Below are positions 1-11,656 of a stretch of DNA of 64,000 bases, piece by piece. Under the pieces are notes generated by a model. The model worked only from the letters and a program-made list of their open reading frames with translations. It did not search any database and was not told where the DNA came from. The DNA comes from Saposhnikovia divaricata (Eukaryota > Streptophyta > Magnoliopsida > Apiales > Apiaceae), in assembly GCA_036435485.1 (NCBI GenBank), contig CM071597.1, positions 7,433,881 through 7,497,880 on the forward strand. Reading direction: 5' to 3'. Position 1 is the stretch's first letter, and the number at the start of each line of letters is the position of its first letter. The translations under genes and the position numbers were made by a program.

Positions 1-483
1 CTGTTAAGAAATTGCGGCCCGTTTCAATTTAATTCAAAGTAGTCTGCTGGAAGAAAAATCATGTGGGGACCGCTGGAAATATCAAGTAACGCATCATGGA
101 GATGCGTTACTACGTACACAGACTTCTGAGACACGCAGCAGCAGGTTGCGTTACAGGAGGAAAAAAATAGCCTTTTTCGCAGTAGCAGAATGCGTGACAG
201 GTGATGCTGACGTCTGCATGACGTCAGCATGGCGCGCGCGTGAATTTGTTTTTCTTATTTTACATTTTTTGGGAGCTTGGAGACTCCGTTTGGGACGTGC
301 AATATATCGTTGGATTCGTTTTTCCGAGACGGATCTAATGGAGGGGTCAAATATTTTATAAAAAATAATTTTGAAATGATTATAGCTTCCGGAAGTGTTT
401 TTAAGCCCCGTTTTGACTGTTTAACGACTTTTAAACACAACCAATGATCCATACATAAATTTAAAACAGTACTACATGATCTA
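1..483. other. Leader-like sequence at window edge, no gene
   Basis: No credible coding frame is present; the short ORFs here carry no recognisable motif. At 205-229 there is a perfect inverted repeat with 10-base arms (TGCTGACGTC / GACGTCAGCA) around a 5-base loop, followed by a GC-rich run of alternating GC. The arms contain TGACGTCA-like bZIP cores. The segment probably belongs to the LTR or untranslated leader of the decayed copia element whose 3' part follows, but its 5' boundary lies outside the window. Confidence 0.4.
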
Positions 484-1130
484 ACATGCCTACCTATGTG
501 TTATTGAATGAATATATAGATGATATATGTCTAGGTTGAACATGAGATGCTAGATTTAGGCTGATTCTTTAAACATACGGAGCATGTTAGACATCTAGGT
601 TATAACGAAAGTGTTTCGTAACCTTAATATGATTAAAACCTATTTCTTTTCAATGGTAATTGCTTCGAAAATGTTTTAAAGCAAGTTTTAAATAGTTTAA
701 ATGTTTTAATGCAATTTATAATACATATAGATGTATATATGTTGCAACATGCCTACGTTTATGTTCATTTATGTTTATATATGTGATATATGCCTATGTT
801 TACCATGCGATGCTAGATTTAGGTGAACATAATTAACATAAGGCGTAGTTTAGACAATTTAGGATTTGTGAAATTGTTTCACAAGTTTAATATTAATATT
901 ATGTATACAATAATGAGATTCGTGTGTTTGTGAAACACGTAATTAAATATGAATTTTCAATATTGAAAAAGGATGATTATGGATTATGATCCATAAGAAA
1001 GTGTTATTCTGGGAATCATCCAATTATCGATTATTGATTTGAAATATTTAATTTAAAAGGAAGAATCTCTTTATAATATGATTATGATTGTAACATAATA
1101 TAATCCCTTAAATATTAAATATGTCAAGTA
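484..1130. repeat. Degenerate internal duplication (about 270 bp units)
   Basis: Two diverged units are visible. Both start with ACATGCCTA..., both contain 'gatgctagatttagg', and both end near a short inverted repeat of the type AACGAAA..TTTCGT (about 600-620) or its equivalent. No ORF crosses it. It looks like non-coding leader sequence of the decayed copia element that grew by tandem duplication. Confidence 0.4.
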
Positions 1131-1870
1131 AAAATTTACCAAAGACACAAAAGGGTTTGTGTCGGCAATGGTCTCCCATCATGATAGAAAGTGTTTCTTG
1201 TTTTCGGTACATTGTCGTTTCGTGCTACAGCCTAGGGCTTTGTTACCGATCAACATGAAAGTACTTGTCTATTACATTAGATGTGTACAAAATTAAATTT
1301 CGGTGGCCGTTACGTGCTACAGCCGTGGGCTATTGGAGTCTGATTTAATTGTACGAGATGATGGTTTTGACTTGATTTAATATTGGGATTAGTCGTGTTT
1401 TCATTATAGATTTAGATTATCTATTAAATTAAAACACGTAAGACTTATAGGTTCATACGAAAATGTTTCGTGACCTAAGTAAAATAAAACCCTCTTTAAT
1501 TAAATATCAAGTGATATAATGGCCAAAGGCACAACGGGCTTGTGTCGGTCATAGCCTTCCAACATGGTAGAAAGTGGTTCTTATTTTAGGGCATTGTCGT
1601 TTCGTGCCACAGCCGAGGGCTTTGTTTTTGAAATAGGAGGTACTGTTCTATTACATTAGATGCGTGAATTAATTAGAGTTCAATGGTCGTTACGTGCCAC
1701 AGCCGTGGGCTATTGAAATCTAATTAAATTTGAACGAGATGTTGGGTTTGACTTGACTTAGAATATTGAATTTTGACGTGCCACAGCCGTGATTCAATGA
1801 TTCAAGAGGCTAAAGAGAAAAGGGAATAATATGAGATGTAATTGATAAGAGTTATCTGCCTATGGAACAT
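1131..1870. repeat. Two tandem ~370-bp units with GTGCYACAGCC signature
   Basis: Unit 1 (about 1131-1500) and unit 2 (about 1501-1870) align along their length. Each has 'rGGsyTTGTGTCGG', then CGTTTCGTGCYACAGCC, then TCTATTACATTAGATG, then CGTTACGTGCYACAGCC. The signature occurs at about 1216-1239, 1308-1330, 1598-1620, 1688-1710, 1774-1790 and 1878-1899. AGCC and GGCT within AGCCGWGGGCT can pair as a small stem. No coding frame passes through. The position before the copia pol relic suggests an untranslated leader, possibly a packaging or translation element. Confidence 0.55.
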
Positions 1871-2674
1871 CACATGGCGTTTCGTGCCACAGCCGAGGTT
1901 GTGTGATGGAAAGTAGGATCCCTATTCCCACTAGCATTGTGAATGTTCAATTATAAAAATAGAGGGTTATATAATTTAGATAAATAGTGGGAGCCACCAA
2001 TGAATAAAGACCCGATTCATTTGGTGTTAAGATTATAAAATTGAATAATCTACTTATGTTGTTAATTTTATTTAAAAGATTTTAAATATTAGTGTGATGT
2101 CTTCTGCACTGTAGAAATAGCATAATAGATGCTAGGTCAATGACTTATTGACAAGAAAAGTGAGAATAGTTTTCACAGGTAGGATAGATTGTTTTCGTCT
2201 TGAACTCACCAATCTTCGCAAGTTGTGAAAGATGTATCTAACGATGAGTGAGATGTCTCGTTGATCTACAAGGGTTGTTAGATGAATAAGTAAGGGACAT
2301 AGATATCAGATATCGATGTTGTTTATTGAAAATAATGGTTTAACAATATTTCTGTCAATGACCTTGTTTTATATGATCAATTAGATTGTTCGTTTATATA
2401 ACTGGTCTTCAAGATGGATATATAGTTAATTCAAGATGTGATCTTTGAAATCTCATTGTAAGAATAAAATCAAGATGATATCTTGAGGTCTTATTGTAAG
2501 AATAAGAAGGTGAGTAGAAAAGACACAATCTTTGAAATAAATGTTAGCCAAGAAAATAAAGGTATTAACTTCCACTTAATAAGGATATGATATTGGAATT
2601 GGATTATGTAAGATATGTCTTACAGAATCAAGGAAGTAAAAGGTTAGTGAACTTCAACTTCAACTTAAGTTTGT
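1871..2674. other. Decayed copia internal sequence, no intact ORF
   Basis: This AT-rich stretch has frequent stops in all frames. It contains the sixth GTGCCACAGCC signature and a small duplication ('tctcattgtaagaataa' near 2450 and 'tcttattgtaagaataag' near 2492). It is continuous with the sequence resuming at 5524, because the intervening 2.84 kb is flanked by a 5-bp target duplication. I read it as the leader and gag area of the same dead copia element. Confidence 0.4.
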
Positions 2675-5518
2675 TGATGTGGCAAAAATGTGTACAATTT
2701 AAAATCGCAAGCGCACGATCTCGTTTTAGTATTTATGATTCGATCCACAGGGAATAATATTTTCGCGATCCTTAATTATTTAATTTAATCGAACTAGAAC
2801 AATTTTGTGTTTTGGATTCTCATTTTACCAATTAATTCTTAAACTAATTTTTTTTATGAAAATTTAATTTATTCTAATTTTAAACTAACTAATTAAATAA
2901 TAATAATAATAATAATAAGAATAATAAATTATTCTAAAAATTTGATTTTGGAAAATTTTGATTTGACCCTAATTATTTTCTAAATGAGATTCTATTTTTA
3001 AACTAATGAAAATTAAATTATTCTAAAAATTCTAAATTATTGAAACTAGATTTTGGATTTTGAAAATTTTGAATTTTATACTAATTAATTACTAAATGAA
3101 ATCTATTTTAAACTAATTAACTAATAAGTGAATTATTCTAAATTAATTAACTAATTAAAAAAAATTGTTTACAACAAACTTATTTCTTTACAGAAAATCC
3201 GACATGATACATTAGTAAAAAGACTATCCAGAATTAACAACGAAGAATGCAGACAATAGAACTCATTCTCGCAGCAATCAACAACACGGACTTTTACTCG
3301 CAGTCGACTCAGGGAAAACTCTACAACTCAACAGGACTACAATCCTTACAAACGCACTATTCGACAGTAATTAAAATGGCAAAACAAATCGACAGCAAAA
3401 ACTGCTTGACTCGGCTTATTTGAACAAACAAGTTAACTCAGTGAACGACAAGAACTCGACTATAAACTCCACATAACAATTCGATATGACCATAGCTGCG
3501 TAACTCGGTAACCAGGATTCAAAAAATTCAGTGATAAAACTCAGACTTGTGTATTCACAGAAACGGACTCGACCAAAACAGAATTAACATACAATCTCGG
3601 TAGTAAAAATCGAATTAAACCACAAAGACGAAGAACTCAAACAGCTACTCGATTATACAGCAAAAACCTCTAAACTTAGTAACACAATAAAACTCAAAAT
3701 TCAACACAATAGTCAATTAAAACTCAATAACATAAAAACTCAGTAACATAAAAACTCGACAGCTAAGCTGGACTAAACAAAGAACCACACAGACACGAAC
3801 TCAAACATCAATTAATCTGGGTGAACTCGACATCAACAAAACAAGAACTCGGAAGCTTAACTCGGACAGCCACCAAATAACTCAGCCAAATCGTAAAAAA
3901 ATTACAACAGACAGTGAATAAACAACTCGACCTCACGATACAAATTCGAAAAAATTCAAAAAAAACAAACACGGACACCAGCCGCAGATTCAGAACTCGC
4001 AACCATGAGGGAGAAACAGCAACGAAACCAATACTCGACTCGTATAAGTAAACTAACGACTCAGTAAAAAAAACAGAGTTCGAAAACCATCAAAATCATA
4101 ACTCAACGACTTGGCCGAAGAACCCAGTCGACTCAGTGACTCTTTACAAGCTTAATCTACCAACAAACACACTAGCATTCAACAGGAGAAGCAACGAATT
4201 GGACAAACAATCAACAAAACTCGGAAAAACTCAGAATCGACTAAAACTCAGAAATAAGAACACGCAGGAAATTCCACAAACAGCAACCAACAACGATTAG
4301 CTTGGCAAATTTAACGACTCAGGACTCAGCCTATGATTACTCGAAGATTGGGAACCCGAACCCAGCAAAGCAATATCGAAAATCAGTGACAAAACTCAGT
4401 GACCAGGCATCCACAATCCGGAATCTACAACGAATTACACGAAGAAAAGGTAAATGGGGGTTTATCGATTCGCAATAAGAAAAGGAGAGGATTGTATTTG
4501 GTTTATAGAGAAACGAAGAAGAAGACAGATATGGAGGTGGGTTTCGTGATTGGTTCGAAGAAGGGGGAAGAAGGAGGATGTATTTGCTTGAACAGAGAGA
4601 CAATAAATAAAATGGGCTTTTGTTTCACTCTTTTAACGAGAACAAAATAGAGGACATGGAATGCAGGATTGGGTTGTTCGAATAAAGAAAATAGGGGAGT
4701 GGGAATTAAGCTGCCAGAAACAGAGGTGGAGAGATTATTAGCTTTCGAATTAAAGAGTAAAAACACATAAACATTTACATAAATTTAGTAAAACGAAACA
4801 AAAAAAAATACTGAAGATTAATACAACTAATAAATTTTTTTTTATTTTATACTAACATATAAAACATAAAAATTAAATCTACAATTAACAATTAGAAAAC
4901 CCACAATAAAATGGAAATTTAAAGGGGCACAACTAATATAAATTCTTCAAATCGTTTCTTTCAATCCCGTGTGGTTAGCATTGCTACTTTATCCACCCGA
5001 GAATTTACGAAAATAACGAAGTAAAGAACAAGGAGAGAAATGAAAGAGATGTGCAAGAAATTAAATGAAACTTGAAATTTGCATAAAAATAAAGAGTGTT
5101 TACAAGAAGAAAAATATTACAATTAAAATTTTGGGAGATGAACTTAATTTTAATTCTAAGGCCTAATGCCTAATGTAATGTCTTTTACAAGTGAAGATGA
5201 GGAGGGTATTTATAGGAAATAATTAGGGTTTTTGGTAGGTGTGGGTGAATCTTGACCCTTGGTTTAGTTTAGTGTTGGCTAAATCTTGGCCATCCATTTT
5301 GTTTGGTGAAAATATGCACCACCCCCCCTTGCTTTTCCTTTTCTTTTTGTTTTGGTCTTTCTTTTTTCTTCTTTTGTCATCCCTTGACATTTATTTCTTT
5401 ATTTTGCCATTTCTTCATTTTTTTCTCGAATTTCTTGAAATGCAACAAAATAATTTATTAAAATACGAATTCGAACAATAAATAGGCAATAAAAATATGC
5501 AAAAATATGCACTTATCA
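2675..5518 (-). mobile_element. Solo LTR, 2844 bp (gypsy-like)
   Basis: On the minus strand the sequence starts TGATAAGTGCATATTTTTGC and ends ..GCCACATCA, so it has TG...CA ends. The 5-base target duplication TTTGT is at 2670-2674 and 5519-5523. No PBS, PPT, gag or pol is visible inside, so it is best read as a solo LTR left by LTR-LTR recombination. Between about 3240 and 4400 it is rich in loosely periodic AACTCGAC / ACTCRG words. The TGATAAGTGCATATTTT start recalls LTRs of large gypsy elements, but that family call is from memory. The short ORFs at 4337-4766 have no recognisable domain. Confidence 0.75.
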
Positions 5519-5523
5519 TTTGT

Positions 5524-7760
5524 TAATAGTTGAAACAAGTCAATCATTTACTTGGGTATTAGACACCACTTTGGTTCAAGGATTATGAATCTTAACCAAA
5601 GGACAAGTAAATAGCTAGACATCGATAAAGTCCTAGATGATTGAAATAGAACAACTGTTGTTGTTTCAATTATTAGAACTTGTTGATTTGTCGTGCTGTT
5701 GGACTTATGGATTATATGTTTCATATTGAACAAACTGGATATAATGAGATAGATCAGGTTTGATACCTTGTAACATTCAATGATGATCAATGTAAATAAG
5801 GATATGTGTATTTGTTGAAATACAAAATCCAAGTTTTATTGATAGGTTCAATGAATGCTGAGGTATGATAACGAACTATTTAAGAGTATTGGAAACATTC
5901 AATGAGATTGAGGTTTGTCAATATTTAAATAGTAAGTTCCTGAATTATCTCACGTATCATGATATTAGTTCACTGAAGATACTTGTTAGACAAGGTTCAG
6001 TTCATAGTGGATGATATCAATAATTCCGGTACCTATTAAGAAAATGACTTACTAGAATAGTCAAACTACTTAATGAGGTATCCTCAACATACGTTAACTA
6101 AAGTCTGCATGAGATGTGGAGTAAGGAAATACAAGTCTCAATTGTCTTGAGATTTGGGATTGTCTAACCTATGTCAAGAGTTGAATAAGTTAGAGACTGA
6201 ATCTGAATGGAGATGGTTTGTGGTTAGTCTTAAATAATGTTTAGGACAAGATTTTGCAATCTTGCTGAGCAAGGAGTATTTATAGACACTGGGAGTGCTT
6301 GTTTACTCTATTTTTTGAAAAATTAGTTTACCCTTCAAGGGCTCAGTGGGAGCTATAGTAAACTTGATGAAATTCAAGAACCACAAATCATCACGGATTA
6401 AGTATGGAACCTATTTGAGTAGTAGAACTTTCTGTACAACAACACTGTTGTAATCTAGAAGGGTATTATGGTTTCATCATTTAGAATGGTGATGCGATAT
6501 TCACTATAAATGATAACAACAATGTTTTGAGTTTTAATGACTCTGAGAAATGACAGAGTGTCATGGAATCTATAATGGTTTTGTAAGACAGTTCATGAAT
6601 GGATGGCAAGGTAAAGACCTTTAAAGTCAGGCTAGTTGTAAAGGTTTAAGTGAAGGTAATATGATCACCTTAAAAAAACTTTTATCGAATAGCCATGACC
6701 AAAACCATTAAGGTTTCGCTTGTATGCTTCTTGGTAATGGAACATTAATTTTGATGAGATAGTCAAATAGTTTGACTTTATCAAAAAGATGAATGATCCA
6801 TTTAATGGTACAGGAGTTTAGTGGGAGTAATGTAACATATTAATATATATGGATATATTAGTAAAATGCACCTTTGATATTTTTGGTTTTCATTAGAATT
6901 AAACTATCAAAGAATTTCTCCTTGGACTAGGGATATGCCTCGAATAAACTAATAATGATGATCTATGTTGATAGATCATGATTAGGATAAGAGGTCTGAC
7001 GGAAAATAATGTACGTTGATTGGATGCTAAAGTGTTTAGCATGGACACTCCAAGTGATGTTTCATAATGATGAACATGGGAGAGTATCTCTCTGAGAGAG
7101 AAGACACGTGAATGGAATATCTCTGAATCCATTATGTGTTACATGATATGTACAAATAATGATGTTTCTTGTTGTGACAAGCAAGTATCAATTTACTCCT
7201 AGGAGAAAAGGATCAGATGACAATAAACTATTGTAGTATACTTCAGTAGTATGGCGATATATTTATTTTCTCTGATGGATCTTGTAGACTCAAAGTTTAA
7301 TCAAGATCAGTTTGATAGTAGATTCAGTTTGGGGCATTTGATAGTCCTGAATGAAAAACAGTGAGTTGAAATAGTTTCAAGCAGTAGACGCTCATTAATA
7401 TTAGATCAGAATGCATGGTGTGTTTTGTTGCAAGTATGTTGCAACAGTGGATTGGAAAATTAGTTTCTGTGTTGGGTTAGTTCCTGGCAGATAATAAGCC
7501 ATTAAGTTGTAGTGTGACAACTCAGAGGGCATCAGATTAGTACATGCTAAGGAACCGTGATCCCATCTAAGGTCTAAACACATAATTGCGGCTCTCTCAT
7601 CCGATTAGGGAAATCGATGAAAGAGAGGTTGTCAACATTGAGAAAGTTGACATACATAAACAACGTAGTAGACCCATTGTTAAAGCCGTTTATCAAAATT
7701 ACTTTGATCTTCACATAGTGAAGATAGGTATATGATACCGAAGTGATTGGTTTTAGTACA
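5524..7760 (+). pseudogene. Ty1/copia pol relic
   Basis: This is the decayed internal region of the copia element whose 3' LTR begins at 7771. Translating locally with many stops and frameshifts gives pieces of copia pol. Near 6605-6640 there is a TFKxRLV reverse-transcriptase-like string. At 7552-7690 there is RNase H-like sequence with SH..SKH, IREI and a degenerate NVxDPLxKP, the usual copia RNase H C-terminus. It lies directly before a purine-rich tract (7761-7770). The element is interrupted by the solo LTR at 2675-5518. It is non-functional; lineage is uncertain. Confidence 0.6.
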
Positions 7761-7770
7761 AGTGGGAGAT
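7761..7770 (+). promoter_or_regulatory. Polypurine tract of copia relic
   Basis: The purine-rich sequence AGTGGGAGAT sits immediately before the TG that opens the LTR at 7771. This is where plus-strand priming occurs in LTR retrotransposons. It sets the element's orientation as plus strand. Confidence 0.6.
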
Positions 7771-9457
7771 TGAAAGAGAAGTGTCCTAAATCCAATCATG
7801 GATGATGAGTTAGGATAAACTTTCTTGTAATCTTAGTAGATTTTATGATTATTGGTTAAAGACATATTTGTCTTTATACGGGCTTTATCTATTTAAAGTG
7901 TTTAAATCAGATGTTCCATAGTTTAGAGTAAAGCTTCTAGAATTATAATGAGATTATAATAATGAGATCTAGAAGATGATAACACTAAACTTAAACTGTT
8001 CCTGATCATAAGATAACTAATTGGAAGTTAGTCAATCCGTAAAGATCGGTACATACTATACTTGCTTCTTCGGAAGGATGTCTGTTCTCATAGGCATTTG
8101 TGTGGTGACACTATAGTTAGTATGTAGGTGCTCATTGGGGAATGAGTTCACTGAACATGACTCGATCACTTGAACAATTAATAGAGTTTACTCACGTGTC
8201 AGTAATTGTTCATATAGTGATGGTTGTACAAGTATCCTTAGACTTGAGATTGTTAGAGTCATCTTGTATATAATGAACAATGCTTTGGTTTAGTCCTTAG
8301 TCTCAAGGGCAATTAATAAGTTCTATTCTGGGCAGTGGAATTTATATATGGAGATAGTTAACGATCAATAAAGGATCTGCCCCTTCCAGTAAAGGAAGTG
8401 AATATCCTATGCTATTCTTAATATGGTAGTTCAGGAATCTCTGGCCAGAGTGAATGAAATTAGAAATTAGTTTCTAATTTGCATTAACATGAACTATACA
8501 TAAAGAATAAGGAATGCATACGATTAAATTAGATAGGTTTGACACGAGATCTATGCCTTGTATTTAATCGGGATATTGTTAGGGCAGAAGGAATTTATTG
8601 TACGGTAACCAGTCACTGAATAGGTTCTGTATTCTTAGCGATGAATTCATATTATCCGGATAGTCGCCATATATTGAAAAGTATCACTCACGATGTAGAA
8701 TAAATTTAATTATAACGATAATTATTTTTAACGAATTAATTGTAATTCGTATAAATAATAATAAATAGTTTATTATTATTTATTTCTACTACCGGCATAA
8801 TTATGAACCTAAAGGGTCACACCATAAAAAAAATATTGATGAAGATTAAGAAAAATTATTTTGGATAATAATTATTTATTTGAGAAATAAATAATTAAAT
8901 AAATAATTAAATATGATTTAATTAATTATAAATATTAAGAAAAGTTCTTAATATAATAATTATATATTTAATCTGAGATATTAAATATATAGAGAGAATT
9001 GTTTTAAATGAAATCAATGAGAAACATGTTTTAATCATTAAAAGAGTTTTAATGATTAATTGATTAATTAATAAAGATTAATTAATCTAAATAATGCTAA
9101 AGTCAAGAAACTACAACTATGGTTTCTCTATAAATAGCATTGATTCTCAGATTTCAGAATACACACCAGCAACAACAAATTTATTTGCAAGAAGAGTTTC
9201 TTGCATTTAAATCAAAATTAGCCAATTATTCTCTCTTTTCTTTCTTTATCAAATTTCTTGGTGGATACCATTAGAGCACTCCACATACTGAGGGGTGATT
9301 GCAAGGAGAAGAACATGGTCTGATTTTGAAGTTATGGAAAGCTCTCCAGGTAATTTTTCTATATTCTCAAATTTTAATATGAAATATATGCATGATTTTA
9401 TAGGATTTCTATCGTATAAATTGTTATACACGTTCCGCATCTGTAGAAATTCCTTCA
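7771..9457 (+). mobile_element. 3' LTR of the copia relic
   Basis: The segment begins TGAAAGAGAAGTGTCC right after the polypurine tract and ends near ..AATTCCTTCA, so TG...CA ends are plausible. A TATA-like CTATAAATAG occurs at 9128-9137, followed by an A/C-rich leader typical of plant LTR transcription starts. The 5' LTR is outside the window, so neither the right boundary nor a target duplication can be verified. The small ORF at 9249-9458 (minus) is not meaningful. Confidence 0.6.
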
Positions 9458-9885
9458 ATTATAACTGAATAGCACTCATATTAAAGTCTATATATTCATC
9501 ATTATAGGTTTATGTTTTTTAATCGTAAAAAACACATACATCGCCTCTCTTTTGTTCTCTCTATTTCCTGGTGATAATTCTCTTGCCCGTTTAAGCTCGC
9601 TGGTAGTGTTGTTCTTCTCGAACATCACTGTAATTCGTTTTATCCTGGGAGGCCTTTTGTTCCACACATACGGTGAGGGGCAAATAAGCTTTAAGGAGAC
9701 AGTTTTCGCACTGGACTCGAATATCCTTCTCTGTTCTTCCATTTTATTCACTGTTATTCACACACAAACTTCGATTTTATTTGATTGTTTCTCACATATT
9801 GGACAACAAGTAGTTCGAAGGATTCTATCGCAGAAATATAACTACTTTGATGCTAAGTTCAAGACCCTTAATAGTCGAATTAGAA
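9458..9885. other. Spacer between two LTRs
   Basis: It contains an open frame of 112 codons on the plus strand (9552-9890), hydrophobic and without recognisable motifs, and an antisense frame of 87 codons. Neither has gene-like context, so I treat the stretch as intergenic. Confidence 0.4.
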
Positions 9886-11656
9886 TGTGAGAAATTGTGA
9901 TAAAATGGCACGGACAGTTAGTAAGCCGTGTGCGAAAGATTTGAGTCAAAAAGATTATTTTTCGATTTTATAAAAATACGTAATCCGAGGTTGCGCAAGT
10001 GGAAACCCTTAAAAGCGTGACTTTAAAACCAATTCTATAAGTGGTTAAGTAAAACTTGAATTCGAGGATTGGTTTCGAACCAAACTTATGGCTTAAGTAT
10101 TTCACGAATAATATGGACTTAGTACAAGTCTAGAGTGAGCTAGTAGTGCTTTGTTTATGCATCACTTAAGTTTACAATTACGAGCTAAGTGGATTGTCTA
10201 GGAGATTAATCGTGTGATTTTGATTTTGTCTAGATTATCGTACATCTTCACGAGCCCCTACCACCACCAATGAACCAGGCAAGTTTTCTAAACTTGTACT
10301 TTTGAAGTATTGTGTATAATACTGCTTTTGCTATATATAGTATTATACCGTTATGCGATAATTGTTATATCGTGTAAATTGAGACTTGATTCTTGGCTTA
10401 TGTACTAGCTTCGAGATAAGTAGTTATAAACCGGTTTACTTGGTAGCTCTAGAGATACGAGCATAGTGGTTGTTGTGACTCTGGACCGGGAGTCAGTATT
10501 TCTTGCTATATCATGATTATTTTTTGAGGGAAATATCTAAGTAAATATTTTCCCATTATTTATTTAGGGAATATTCATTCGAGATTATTTACCTCTTAAA
10601 TATTATTTCTAAATCCCTTTTAAGCTTTATTCATTTAATCAAGATTGTTTTAAATATTCACTTCAACTTCACTTATTCAATGAATATTATCTTCAATATT
10701 CATTTAAATACCATTCAATTATCGAGTATTATCTCGAGTATTCATTTGGAATATTACTTCAAATATTCATTTGATCATTATTCATTCAATGAATATTATT
10801 TTGAGTATTCATTTGTTAATTATTTCTTCAATAAGTATTATTAATTGGAATATTCATTATTCGTTCAATGAATGTTATTTTGAATATTTATTAAATCTCA
10901 GTAATTGATTTAAAAATCAGATTATTTATTTAAAAGTCATTTGAGGTCATGTAAAATTATTTTAAATATTTTCTGACCTTCAAAAATATTATCAAAAATT
11001 ATGAGGATTCCCAAATAATTATTCCTAATCATTGTCAGCTCACTTGAGCCATCTAAATGCTTCAATTCCATTTGAGATTGGGAATCCAGAGTTGAAGAGC
11101 CATTGTTGATTCCTTTCCATTAAGACTTTCAACATATCATGAGTATATAACCCTGCTATTGAGGGCTTTCAATTTCGTTACAAGAGTGTATGATTCATAT
11201 CTTGATTCCATAAGAATTAGTCATTGTTCAAGTTGAGATTTCGGCCAAGGGCCAACGAGAAATTTCGGTTAGCTTCCCTTCGATTTTGGGAGTAACCAAG
11301 GGACGAGTAAGATCTGCTAACGGGCAGAGGCCCGGGGAACTTGAATTTATTCAGTTCCAGGTTTGCAGATGTGTTTAGAGATGAGAACTGGGAAATGGAG
11401 TTAGAGGCGATAGTAGCGCGTCGTCCATCCACAGCCCGAATGAGGTCAAGGCAGACTGGAAACCCGGATTGTCCTCTATATTATGTTGTGTCGTTTCTGG
11501 GACTCTAACCTGTGTGTGTTTGTATGAGATTATATATATATATTGTGGGGGTCATGAGCAGGTGATTGGCACATATTATGAGTAATACAGGTACAGTGAT
11601 GAATAAATGGATTGTGACTACCCTAGATCCCTGACCCCGGGTCTGGGGGTGTTACA
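9886..11656 (+). mobile_element. Gypsy-like LTR (solo or truncated)
   Basis: It begins TGTGAGAAATTG and ends GGGGGTGTTACA, termini that resemble chromovirus-type gypsy LTRs of plants. No matching 5-base duplication was found (TAGAA left, ATAAA right), and no internal domain follows, so it is a solo or damaged LTR. Its 3' part (from 10459) is repeated at 37734-40010. By comparison with that copy, about 0.8 kb was lost here at a junction near 11486, where both sides share TATATTATG-type microhomology. Orientation is inferred from the termini. Confidence 0.55.

Noticed and set aside
1131..1900. CRISPR-like array
   Set aside because: Repeats are short, imperfect and part of a larger tandem duplication with homologous 'spacers'. 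The organism is a plant.
9552..9890. 112-codon ORF as a membrane protein gene
   Set aside because: Hydrophobic composition is expected from AT-rich DNA. It lies between two LTRs, overlaps the gypsy LTR start, and has no homologous motif.
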